64,000 bases of DNA from Absidia repens (taxonomy: Eukaryota > Mucoromycota > Mucoromycetes > Mucorales > Cunninghamellaceae): the NCBI GenBank assembly GCA_002105175.1, contig MCGE01000014.1:186001-250000 (forward strand), read 5' to 3'. Below are positions 42,743-54,192 of this stretch, one piece after another. Every line of letters starts with the position of its first letter. The first letter of the stretch is position 1. Position numbers and translations under genes: made by a program. A model generated the notes under the pieces. The model saw only the letters and a program-made list of their open reading frames with translations. It was not told the DNA's origin and did not search any database.

Positions 42743-43804
42743 ATACAAATAGTAATTAATAAATAAAAATAAATAAACTAATCTTCGTTTGTAATTCTCT
42801 ATAGAATGTGTACCTTGCCTGAATGAATTTCTTGACAAATTCATGGGCTTCGCTGATATGTTTCTCCTGGCTGTAAGCTTTAATGTATCGCCATCATCGC
42901 ATATAGTACCGTCTGATTTTCAGTGGCATTTCGTTTGGAGGAGGGATAGGTACAATTCTTTCGCACTTCCCGCTTTTTGAATCGCACAGAGATGAAGTAA
43001 TAACGATTGGTTCTAAAAAAAGACTGGTTTCATGGCGGGTAAAAAAAAATAAAAATGCGCATATCATTTTCCTTTTTAGTACATCAGAGACATTTCAAAT
43101 CCTAGTCCTGCCAGTCCAAGTCTTTTTTTTTTTTTTTTTTTTCATTCAAAAAAAAAAAAAACAAAAAACAAAAAAAAAAACAAACTGATGTACACGTTTT
43201 GTTTTCAAAGATCTGAATTATCATGTTTATACATTGTTTTTATCAAGTGAACATTTTTAAAAAACCATTAGCATTCCTGAAATTTGACATTATAAGTGAG
43301 CTGCACCATATTGAAATTTGTGCGAATTGCGTTGTTAACAGCTGTTGTATTTATCATTTGTTATCATCCACACATATCATTTATCCGGTTATCCATCCCA
43401 ACCATACAATTATATCTTGTTGTAGGGGTTTGATTGAAGGGTGAGCTTGCACTTACCTGGTAAGTGTGCACGTCAGGGGAAATCGGCAGAAAATAATTAT
43501 TAGAACAGGATTTTACAATAATAAGGAAGACAAGGGAGACATATACTGTATATATTACAAAGCTATTCTACTGTGAAGTGCTATTTTGCATACTCGTCTA
43601 TTGCGGTAGATGTCGCATCATGAAAAATGATGGCATGAAAATTGTGGTGTTTATTAGGTGTTGCAAGTAAAAAGTGAAATAAAAAATAGTAAATGTGGGC
43701 GTTCCCAATTTGTACCTGAACGGAATTCTAATTTCACAACACTGATAGCTAGTATTTAGATTTTTTTTATTGGTACAGGAATTAGGCTTTGTTCGAACCT
43801 AGTT
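42743..43804. other. Intergenic, no gene seen
   Basis: AT-rich DNA; a T19/A13 fold-back at 43124-43160. Open frames here (for example 43223-43444) have no family resemblance. Confidence 0.45.
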
Positions 43805-43915
43805 ATAGAGCTCTTGATTTGGTCCCGTCCCGATTATGGTATTGAGAAAAAGTCCTCGATAACTGGTACCGATCAATACCAATACTCCTATTTAGGTATT
43901 GTTAAGGGTCCTGGC
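43805..43915 (-). repeat. R3 single inverted copy
   Basis: 'GAGCTCTTGATTTGGTCCC...GATTATGGTATTGAGAAAAAG' then 'GGTACCGATCAATACCAATA' is the reverse complement of the right end of the 41390 array. Confidence 0.8.
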
Positions 43916-44314
43916 CAAGAGCCATCAAAGATTCATAGCCTAGTCAAAGAAAAAACAAGAGAGCCTTAATACTGGAAGAAAATACCATTGAACCTTTATA
44001 TCATATTATCAAATCCACCCCAGCAGTTTTTCTTTTTCCCAATTTAAAATAATATCAGAAACAGCATTGTATAAATATCAACAACCCAAGTTTTTTTTTT
44101 TATTGATTCATAATTTATAAATAAAAGGATAAAAGGATGACATATAAAAATATGGAAGATAAGGTAAAAAGGAGTTGTATAGTACAGATAAAAAGAAAAT
44201 AAACTAAAAATAATGAAGTGTTAATGTAGAATATGCTAAGAAGATATATATGAAAGAAAGATGGAGGGAAGGGGAGGGGAGATAATAGAAATAATGCTAG
44301 CGACAGTGGTCATG

Positions 44315-44353
<39 letters not shown>

Positions 44354-44355
44354 CG
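43916..44355. other. WDR44-A 3' flank
   Basis: AT-rich DNA downstream of the WDR44-A stop, ending in a (GA)n microsatellite at 44317-44351. Confidence 0.5.
44317..44351. repeat. (GA)n microsatellite
   Basis: About 17 uninterrupted GA units directly after the WDR44-A stop codon on its 3' side. Confidence 0.95.
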
Positions 44356-47300
44356 TTACTTGTTGGATCGACCAGAGAATAAGACAAATGAGCGTTTTTG
44401 GTTTGCAGATTTCCCAGAGTAAGAAGCATTAGAAGTAGTCGCTGAATGTGAAGTAGATGGAGTGCTTTTGGATGTATCGGATATGATCGCAGTTGGTCCA
44501 GTTGAAGAAACGGAAGAGTCCACACTATGTCTTTTAGGGTAGATTGTTGATGTGCCATGGTTGTTAATGTTGTGTAATGGGCGTAGATGTTGCTGCTGAT
44601 GATGATGGTGGTATATGCCAGAATCTGTTCTCCACACTTGGATACATCCATGGACATCAGATGTAACAATGATTTGGCTGTTTGGGTAATTGTACCGTTC
44701 CCTCTTCATGGCATCCTTTTCCATATAGTTGCTGTAAAAGCTGCTGTTATTGTGTTGTCGATCATCAAAAGAATGGTAATCGCTATCATGATATATATCG
44801 TCGCCATCTTCTACTATATTGTCAGGGCATGTTTTTGGTTTCTGCTGCTGTCCTTCATACTGCTGCTGTTGAGGCAGATCGTCATGTTGTTGGTTTAAGA
44901 AGAAGGAGGATTGCATTGCATCGCTGCCGAATTGATCCAAAGACGGTGTTGTAGCAGGGATTGGTGTATGATTTAGAATAATGTCTTTTCCGGTACAAGC
45001 CAATTGTTGCCGTGTCCGATGAGGCGCAAAAATAGCGTTGGTGATGGTACTTCGATGCCCCTCGAAGAACTCGTGATGATGATGAATTTTATCCTTGACA
45101 CGCTGCTCGCCACGCTTTAACCATGCTGCAAGACCCTGCTGTTGTTGACGGTCATGGTTCGTTTGGTGATCCGTGGATGGATGATAATTGTTGCCACCAC
45201 TACTAATACTACTTCGTAACCCACTGATAGCTTGTTGGTCGCTTGCTGTAATATTAGATTCTTTTGTATATCGATTTGTCGAAAAACCTGTCTGTCCAGT
45301 TGGCCATAGATAAACGCTACAATCTTCCGACCCACATATGATATAACGGCCGTCATCACTTGTAATGATAATAATAAAATAGAAAGGGATCATAAGTACT
45401 TCATTGTCGGTTGAGTCGGGGGAGGGGGTTTAATCTTACTTGAAAGTAGCCCTAATTTGCATCGTTGAGTTGTCCAGACCCTTATACTTGTAGATTAAGC
45501 TTTTGTCCTTCATATTGATCATTCTAATGCGGGAGTCGTTGCTGGTAATCAAAAGTTTTTCTTCACCGGGTGGCATATTTGGCATGACTTCCAATCCAGT
45601 AATCTTTTTTCCTTTTTTGGCGCCACGTTTCTTGACACTGATTTGAGTGTTGTATTTGAGACCTTGCGTTTCATAAAAATAAACTTGACCAGTGTAGGAT
45701 CCCACACAAGCTGTTCGACCATCTAGGGTAAAGCCAACAGAGGTAATCAAGTTTTCATTCGGGACTTCATTCCAAAAGGCCACTTTTTTGTCAGTAATGC
45801 TCCATAATCTAAGCTTGCTGTCCAGGGAGCCAGAAAGGAAAAATCGGTCGTCCTACGAACGAATATTAATATATCACATCATATTAACAATGCTTGAAGG
45901 AATGGAATCAAAGTGAATTACCTTTGGGTGGAATTTGATTCCTGTGACAAAATCAAGATGTACAAATACACACAAACAATCAGAATTGGAAACATGCCAT
46001 AATCTAAACCGAGTAAACATGAGTAACAGCAACACGGAAAATTGTCTCTCATTCTCTTTATTTACCTAACAGTTTTGTCCATGGAGCTTGAAAGTAAAAA
46101 GCTATTCTATAAACAATAAGAGGAGGTTTAATAAATATATTTTAATCTTTCATACTTTTTTATTTGTACTCTTATAAGTTACCTTTGACCAGCTGATGTC
46201 TAAGATATCAGCTTTATGACCATGGTATTCCTGAATGGGGGTTTCATTAAATACTTTAATAGTATCGCTATTGTCACCAGAAGAGTCCTGACGTCGTTGG
46301 CGATTGGGGAGTTTTTCAGACAAGATTTCCCACACACGGAGAACGCAGTTTTGCCCTCCAGCCGCCAAATGCTTCCCATCCTTGCTGAATTTCATTGCCC
46401 ATATAGCTTGATGTGGTCGATTTGGATAAGAGTGATTGCTGTTGTCGTCTTCTTGTTGTGAGTGGTGTCGCTGCCCACTTTTGCCGTCATCATGGTGAGA
46501 TTCATAGCGTTGTTGTTGATGCTGCTGCTGCTGCTGTTGCCGCTGTGACGATGACGATGATGAAGAAGACGATGATGAAGATCGTGGAGGAGGAGGATGA
46601 TGATGATGATTACTTGGACCAGTGGTCAAAACCTGAGCCAGGACTAACTTAGAGAGCGCTTTGTTTTGCGATTTTGCTTTGGATTTGACCTAATATATAT
46701 TATTAAAAAGGTAAATTTTGTGTATTCCAATGCGATAGAGCTAATGATTCAAATCGATTACCTTGACATAACGTTCACCGTGCGGAGGAATTGTATTTGT
46801 TCCAAATAACAATGACCGTGTTGATTCTACACTTTGTCGGTGAGTTGCTCGACTATTATTTATTGTACTTGGTGGCGAATAATCATGCTCGTCAGAAGAA
46901 CTTTCATCGATATCGGTATCCTGGTCTTGGGTATGGATTGATTTGTTGCTGGTCATTGGCGGTGGATGTCTTCGAAGACCTATCCTTGACAACAAATCTG
47001 TTGACCTTTTCCTATTTCAGGGTGTTCAAAAAAAATGATGTAAGAATTTTTTTACTTGTGAAGTGGAAATAGGGACTTTTTTTTATGTAGAATACCTTGG
47101 TATAGTATGCGATAACTTGTGAAAGGGTTTGTGTGGTGGGTTGTCAAAGGAGGTGATAATTTGTGGATTCGAGGTGGATTCACTTTGGTCATCATATATC
47201 AATACAGAGGGAAGTGATTGTTGTTGCTGTTGCCGAGATTGAAGATGAGGGAAGGATGTTCGACGTTGTATTTGTTCAGTCAAAGGGTGAAAGGAGGAGG

Positions 47301-47555
47301 ACCGACCAAAGTCTTGTGGCGTAAAAGAAGAATTCTGAATGACCTTATCATCGAACCCTAAACAAACAGTTGAAATAAGATGGTGAGAAAATTTTTTTTT
47401 TTGAAGATGAATGCTGGCTTACTTGTTACCAAATGAGTAGGTTGTTGTTGACCTTCTTTCAAGTCAGTTGGTGCAAAGGTTTTGTGAAGATTGGCCGAAG
47501 GATGACAGGCTTCCAATACCTTTGGACCATGAAAGGTATCATCCATATTTGCCAT
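44356..47555 (-). CDS. WDR44-like WD40 protein, copy A
   Basis: Multi-exon gene from ATG 47555 to TAA 44358-44356, about 870 residues. The N-terminal third is Ser/His/Gln-rich, with a conserved motif SRIGLRRHPPP...ESTRSLLFG then PPHGERYVK, and KSKAKSQNKALSKLVLAQVL. WD40 blades follow: AIWAMKFSKDGKHLAAGGQN with VLRVWEI; EYHGHKADILDISWSK; DDRFFLSGSLDSKLRLWSI; TLDGRTACVGSYTGQVYFYE; EKLLITSNDSRIRMINMKD; DDGRYIICGSEDCSVYLWP; and a late QIIVTSDVHGCIQVWRTDSG after a ~150-residue low-complexity insert. It ends LFSGRSNK. Animal WDR44 is a Rab11 effector; yeast has related YMR102C-type proteins. Copy B (56308-59472) shares domain order, intron positions and C terminus. Confidence 0.86.
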
Positions 47556-47803
47556 ACTATAAATAATACAGGCAAATAAAGAAGAAGAAAAGGAAGAGGG
47601 AAAAAGAAAGGGAATATAAAGAAAAAAGGGAATTGAAACAAAAACGAAAATACAAATAGTAAAAAAAAAAAAAAGGTTCACAGAGTACCAGTATGCAAAA
47701 TACATTGAAATCCCGCACATCCTTTTTTTTTTTTTTTTTTTTTTTTTTGTTGTAAAAAGGTTTCTAAACACTTCTGCCTTACTTATAATACGTTTTTATT
47801 TTG
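47556..47803. promoter_or_regulatory. Divergent promoter region, WDR44-A / HECT ligase
   Basis: 248 bp between divergent starts. It contains purine-rich DNA (47579-47660) and a 25-nt T tract (47722-47748). Confidence 0.4.
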
Positions 47804-50671
47804 ATGGTTGATTCTGGTAATGGTTAAAGAATGAGGCTGATATGGAAACACAAAATCTAACTCAAACCTTGGGTTTTTGATATTTATTTGTTGCTTAGAT
47901 GGTATCGAGCTGAAAGATATACAAACTTTACGACAAGAATGTGAAACTACAAACAACTGGTCTCAGTTAACCAATGCCCTCTTGGCTATTTTTGGTGATA
48001 TGAATACTCTCAGTTCCAGCTTTCTAAAGGTAAGTAAAACAAAATGAACTTTGATTTGGGTTAAACAACTTGTTTTATTATAGGAGTCGTCGTGCGATAT
48101 TTCATGTCCTGTTGACAAGGAGCAAGCACAAATGGCGTTCAGAATGATAAAATTGGAAGTATGTATGCTATGCATATACTTATCAGTGACTCGAGAATGA
48201 ATGCTAATCTTTTATATATGATAGTGCCCTCCTTTTTTATTCAAGCGGGTGACTGATCGAGTGCGTAAACTTGTTCGGCAGAACGTTATGACCAAAAAGG
48301 ATCAACTTGATGCACTTCATCTCAATGCCATTGTCATATTATTCCAGGTATATTGAATTCAACAAGTGAAATAGCCACAACTGACGATATATTCTGTTTT
48401 ATATAGTGTCCAGTCTATATTGACATCTTATACCCAAACAACCTTTTGAATGAACTATGCGAATTTATTGCCAACATTGATACCCAGTTACAAGACAAAT
48501 TGTGTGAATACCTGGTGGAAGATCAACAATCTACTATGGCTCCTTCAATGTCATCATCCTCATCCTCATCACAAACAATATCAACATTCAGACAGCTTTT
48601 AGCAATATTCCATCATATGGTTCAAGTGCGATTACTATCACGATCAACATCATCGTCAGTTTCTTCAACCTCAAATGCTGATCCAATGGTGGCGGAAGCA
48701 ACAAAGTGTCTGGCTATGTTATGTAAGGACCTTTTTTTTTTTTTTTTTTTTTTTTTTTTGTTTGTCGTCAAAATGAACTGACTGACCTTACTCTTGTAGA
48801 TCGTAAGAATGAACAATTACACTTGGTGCCTTATACGGAGTTTTACAACGAAGCTGTCAATGAACATTTGGAAATCAAGGAGGATTTTCCCAACTTCAAG
48901 GATCACAAAGGGTATGTCCAAATCACTTTTGCACAATAGATGAATAAAAAAATTGATCTTTTTATTAATAAACTCTATAGATTCTCATTTTGTGATTATC
49001 CATTTATACTAAACCCTGTGGTCAAAGCGGATATTCTCAAAATCGAAAGCGTGTATCAAATGCGACATGAACTTCAAGATGCCTTCTTCCGTGCACTCTT
49101 TCAAGGTGTAAATAGTCCTTATTTGGTGTTAGAAATACGACGAGATCACATCATCGAAGATACATTGCAACAATTGGAAGAAAAATCAATACAGGACCTC
49201 AAAAAGCAGCTACGGATACAATTTGTTGGTGAAGAAGGCGTGGATGAAGGCGGTGTGCAGAAGGAATTCTTTCAACTGATGGTGCGGGAACTATTTGATT
49301 TGAAATACGGTATGTTTACCTTCAATGATGAAAGTCGACTTTGCTGGTTCAATGCTCATTTGATACTGGAAAACGATGCTGATGGTGGAACTGGTAGTGG
49401 TAAAGAAGACGTGACCACTATCCGTGAGTACAAATTACTGGGGCTACTGATTGGGCTAGCTGTTTACAATAGTGTAATCTTGGACCTTCATTTCCCACTG
49501 GCATTGTACAAGAAGCTGATGAACGTCCCTGTCGATATATCTGATTTGAAACAATTGGATCCGGTAAGAACGAAGGAGGAAGAATCTAAACGCTATGATT
49601 GTTATTCAATACCACCCTTTGTATATTTCAGAGTCTAGGCCATGGTTTGGACCAGCTACTGCACATGAATCAGCATTTACAAGAATCACCATCAGCGTCC
49701 ATTGACGAATTTGACCATTATTTCCAAGTAGACATAGAATCCTTTGGACAGTTAAAAACATTCGACCTCAAGCCCGATGGCGGATCAATTATGGTAACCA
49801 AAGATGACCGAGAAGGTAAACTGTTGATGCTGGAATATGAGCATATATGATTACTATGCTTACCATTTTATTTTTCTTATTAGAATTCGTCAACCTTTAT
49901 GTGGATTTCCTCTTGAACAAATCCATTAAAAATCAATTTGCTGCCTTCCAACTGGGATTCAATTTGATTTGTCAAGATTGTGCCATCAAGGTAAAACTAT
50001 CATGTTGATGGATCGATGATATTATCTTTCTAATATTAGATGTATGTATGGTAGATCTTTCGACCTGAAGAAATAGAGCAATTAGTTTGCGGTAGCTCAG
50101 ATCTTGACTTCTATGCTTTGGAGAAATCTACTGTTTATGATGGAGGATGGAACGAGAATTCTACAGTTATCCGGTAAGTCGCGCATGTGTATGTATGGTG
50201 ACAGTGGAGCGAGAAAAGTCATCACCATGACTAAAAATATTTTTTGAATAGATACTTTTGGGAAATTGTGCATGATTTTACCTTTGAAGAAAAGAAAAAA
50301 CTACTTTTTTTCGCCACAGGCTCAGATAGGGTAAGAAAGGACAAGAGGTATGATTGAATGGGACTGACTAGTCTTTATTTATTATTATTTGTGACAAACA
50401 GGCTCCCATTGGTGGACTAAGCAAATTACAATTCGTCATTGCTAAAAACGGCGGGGACTCAGACAGGTAAAAGCTTATCGAAAAGAATGGGGAAGCGGGA
50501 GCGGGGAGCAAAGTGAAATATCATCACTCAATCATTATTATCAAACGTAGATTACCAACATCTCATACCTGCTACAATGTACTTTTGCTATGTGAATATG
50601 GAAGCAAGGAAAAATTGCGGGAACGACTTCTAACAAGTATTAGCAACTCTGAAGGTTTTGGAATGATATGA
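47804..50671 (+). CDS. HECT-type E3 ubiquitin ligase, UBE3A-like
   Basis: About thirteen exons encode roughly 680 residues. A 13-nt first exon (47804-47816, MVDS) joins 47899-48029, 48084-48158 and onward; the start is my best in-frame choice. The N-terminal helical part ([32 protein letters not shown]) aligns with UBE3A upstream of its HECT domain, and [20 protein letters not shown] follows. HECT hallmarks: [85 protein letters not shown], and the catalytic Cys in [14 protein letters not shown]. It ends GFGMI, close to the UBE3A end GFGML. No AZUL zinc finger (the UBE3A N terminus) is visible and only ~250 bp separate it from the divergent neighbour. Confidence 0.9.
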
Positions 50672-51611
50672 CGTGCAAAGTTATCATTCTTAGCTTACTA
50701 CTACCCAATTGATCCCTATATTCTTTTACATCTTACACAACGCCGTCATCTAGTTTATACATACAATATACTCAAATTACTTTATGCATAGTTGTGTTAT
50801 TATTCATTTGTCTTGCTGCAATAAAAATGTTATATTTAAACAACTATTATTCGTGTTAAGTGAAATCCAAATGACGGGAAAATGATCGAAAGTAGGAAAA
50901 AACAACAGTTCTTATTTGATGGAAGTTTTTTTTTTTTCAAATTTGAATTATAATTAGAACTTATTCTCTCAATCTAAGCATGTCTTTTTATTTTTCTTTT
51001 CGAGTCCAAAATGCGAAAGGACAAATAATGAACCCATGTATTATTATTTTAGCCGATTGAAAGAGTTATAACATTATATGAGAAAGTGGGGGGGGGATCA
51101 TCATTCCTGCAAAACTAATGGTTGCAAAGAGCAGCATCGCTATTATAGTATATGTTACGCAGGAAATCTAAAACATTCACGATTCCATTTAATGCGAATA
51201 TTGTTGAAAAAGAAAAAAGTGCATGTTTCATTTCCCTGCGAAATACAGTAAACATATAATCTACCTTTTTTTTTTTTTTTTTTTTTTTTTGGATGGGGCA
51301 GGATGATCTTAAAAAGGCTATTGCATATTCGTTTATTTCCAATAATTTTAAAATAATAATCTAAATGAGTAAAACATATGTATATACTACTTCTATGCAA
51401 TTTACACACCAACTGCTCAGGAATAATACTGTGCATACACGAAGTGTACTGCGGCAGTAAGTATACTACAGCAGGTTTATAAGGTATGGATGCTGCATTT
51501 TACTACAATATATTTCTTGTACTTACTGTACTATTCCTGGATGAGTATGGTGTCATTAAACTACATATTGGAGTCTTTTTTTTTTTGTCTACGTGTGACG
51601 CCATTCCTGTT

Positions 51612-51658
<47 letters not shown>

Positions 51659-51759
51659 CATGCACCCACGACAGCCTTTCCTTTTACCACTCATACGTAT
51701 ACCCATTGAGCATTACAAACAACGCAAACGTATGATAAAGACACAAATAATAAAAATGG
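50672..51759. other. Intergenic downstream of HECT gene
   Basis: AT-rich. AATAAA at 50820 is a likely poly(A) signal. A T26 run at 51266-51291 and a (CA)n microsatellite at 51615-51661. No gene seen. Confidence 0.5.
51615..51661. repeat. (CA)n microsatellite
   Basis: About 18 CA units with a single CG interruption (CACGCACA) at the right end. Confidence 0.95.
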
Positions 51760-51910
51760 GCAACAATTTATTTAAACGTAATGTAAAAAATGGCAGCGGG
51801 TACTATCCTAAACTAATGACAGTTCGAACACTAATCTAATGACGATCTAAAATCACAGATCCAAAATGAAAGAGATTTCTCTTGATATTTGTATTGCGTT
51901 TTCCAAATCA
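51760..51910 (-). repeat. R1 fragment, reverse
   Basis: 'atgacgatctaaaatcacagatccaaaatgaaagagatttctcttgatatt' corresponds to the reverse core of R1 but is more diverged than its neighbour. Confidence 0.55.
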
Positions 51911-51959
51911 AAAAGGAGTTGGGTGCTTTCAGTTTTTTTTTTTTTTTTTTTTTTGGAGG

Positions 51960-52640
51960 TTACAAAAAAGAGAATGTTCTCTTAACACTAAACTAAGCTA
52001 ATGAAGGCTCCAAGTCATTCAATGGTGGTCCAAAATCCTATATCCAATATGAAAGGGCTTCCCCATGCATGTTGTAATCCCTGAGCCGAAAACGCTTCTA
52101 AACTAGTCCTAACACTAATCTAAGTCCACTAGAGCCCCAATGAAGCTGAATGGTGAAGAGAAAAGAAAGAAAAAAAAAAAAAGAAAGAAAAAGAAAAAGA
52201 AAAAGAAAAGAGAGGGCAGAAGACAAAAATTGGGAGTAAATAAAAGAATTCCACGTGGGCGGAATTTGAAACGTTTTTTGAGGAGGTCTCGCAAGAACAA
52301 AAAAAAAAAAAGATCAGTATACGTACGGTATTCTTTTTCTTTTCCTTCATCATTTGACTTCTTTGAGGTTATGGTCGACTTAGATTAGCGTCAGGACTAG
52401 TTTAGAAGCGGTTCAACTCAGGGATTACAACATGCATGAGGAAACGCTTTCATTTTAAATCTATGTTCTGAGGCCACCATTAGTTGGCTTTTTGGTGTAG
52501 CTTAGTTTCGTGTTAGTACGTCATAGTTTGAATCTACACCTGAATAAATATGCCTATATTTACTTACTTTAATGAGAAATGTCCTATTAGTTCTTCCCAT
52601 GTGTTGTACAATAGATCTCTCTTTTTACTGCTAGCCCTTT
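51960..52640. repeat. R1 fold-back element: reverse arm then forward arm
   Basis: The left arm (about 51985-52160) reads the reverse R1 core, for example 'catgcatgttgtaatccctgagccgaaaacgcttctaaactagtcct'. The right arm (about 52340-52560) reads the forward core 'aggactagtttagaagcggttcaactcagggattacaacatgcatg'. The two arms are complementary over about 170 bp, meeting at an A-rich centre with the CACGTGGGCGG motif at 52252-52262. This is the clearest complete palindromic R1. Confidence 0.82.
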
Positions 52641-54192
52641 TGATTAGTCTTGATCTTTGCGGTTTATCCTAGGTTTCAATAAAGTATATTCTACTTTTTT
52701 AACTATGATATCAACTTCTAATATCAGACCAATTGATATTGAGCAATTCATTCGGTCTCGTTTTGTTTTGTTCTTTGTTATTTTACTGTATCATATGATA
52801 AGATACGAATTAAATATTATGTCATATATAACAATGATTTCGATAACGCTTGAGCGAAAATATTTGAGCAGACAGCGTCACTGCGGTAGCTGATGTGCCT
52901 TGCGAATTTACTTCAATGTACCTCCAACATCTATTATAAAAACATCAGATGGCCAATGGTGAAGGTTTAGAACTATAATAAAAATATTTTTCGGTTATTA
53001 TACTGTGTAAATATTTTGTATTTTTGACAATTAAATATGATGTACTTGATTCAATATCTTATAGACCCTACAAGGACTGTACAGTTCCTCTTGTAGCAGC
53101 GGCGTTTATATTAATACCTACCATTTTCGGAAAATTTCCCCAACTAAGATCATTCAAATTCAACGTTCACCAGCCATAGTTTCCCAACATCGACCGGCTT
53201 GAATGCCTAAAACTGTTTATTTCCAAGACTTAAAAATGATATAAAACTTCAATAACGTTGTTATTGCCTTCAAAATGATGCTTCGAAGATTTTTGTATTT
53301 TCATAGTCAAAATTTGGCTGGTATTTGAGGACCAAGAGGAGCACATACATACCATTTGGCTTTGTCATACATCTCGCCAAAAAATATTGGCCCTGAAAAT
53401 TCATCGAGGTGTCCATTGTCACGAGCATTCGAATTTGGTTCAATCTTTTACTTGTATTGTACAGTACTGTATACTTTTCAATAATAATGCAATAACAAAA
53501 GAAAGTACTTCAAATATTGACGGCAGCTATGATGATAACTAATCTAAAAAAATAAAAAAATAAAAAGTAAAAAAAAATTGCCCATCTTTACCGAAAACGA
53601 TATTATGGTTGTGTAAGCAGTCATGTCAATTTGCCTTTCCTTAACTTCGTCTATGAGTACTGTTATCTCTTATATCATTGCTTTGCTGCCTCTTATTTTA
53701 TATCCATTTGACATTATGCGTGCACTTAACCGTCTGATAAATTATTTTTGTATCATGCTTTTATTTAGTCGATGGTCCTTCTTTCACACGTGATTGTTTT
53801 GATTTTTAAAGTCTGACTGTAAATGGTAAATATAAGATTATCGTCTTACCATTAACCAGGGGTGTACGCTTTTTATTATTTCTAAACAAAGAGTAGTGCT
53901 TGACCTGTGATGCACGAACGAGAATATAACTGCCGCATTTATAGTGAATAGCGGAATAACTATCAAGCAAGTATTAATGTTCAGGTTTGGCACTATCGAA
54001 AACAGTCAAATCTGTCAGGTCACTTTTTTTTTTCAGTTCACGGACGACGGCGTTTAAAACCGGCAAAGCTTGGCGTTTTTTCTTCTCAAACATTGGCTTT
54101 CCCCCTGTTCCCCTTTCTTGTCTTTTCATCGCTCTCCCCACTCCCTTTTCTTATTTTTTCTCTTTTTATATTTATATCACAGTCTATACAGA
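52641..54192. other. Intergenic upstream of desaturase
   Basis: 1.5 kb of AT-rich DNA without recognisable genes; T-rich promoter/5' UTR sequence directly upstream of the desaturase ATG (54100-54180). 'TTTCCTTAACTTCG' at 53636 resembles a U12 branch site but there is no gene around it. Confidence 0.5.

Noticed and set aside
43223..43444. 73-codon open frame in the repeat island
   Set aside because: AT-rich, no motif, no intron-extended continuation.
45117..45359. Alternative frames within WDR44-A
   Set aside because: The WD-repeat frame is continuous with its neighbours in homology; the alternatives are not.
53636..53649. U12 branch-site-like TTTCCTTAACTTCG
   Set aside because: No coding exons or ATATCCTT/GTATCCTT donor nearby; chance match in intergenic DNA.
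54070..54192. Longer N terminus of the desaturase
   Set aside because: The upstream open frame has no ATG and encodes a Phe/Leu/Ser-rich stretch translated from a pyrimidine-rich leader.
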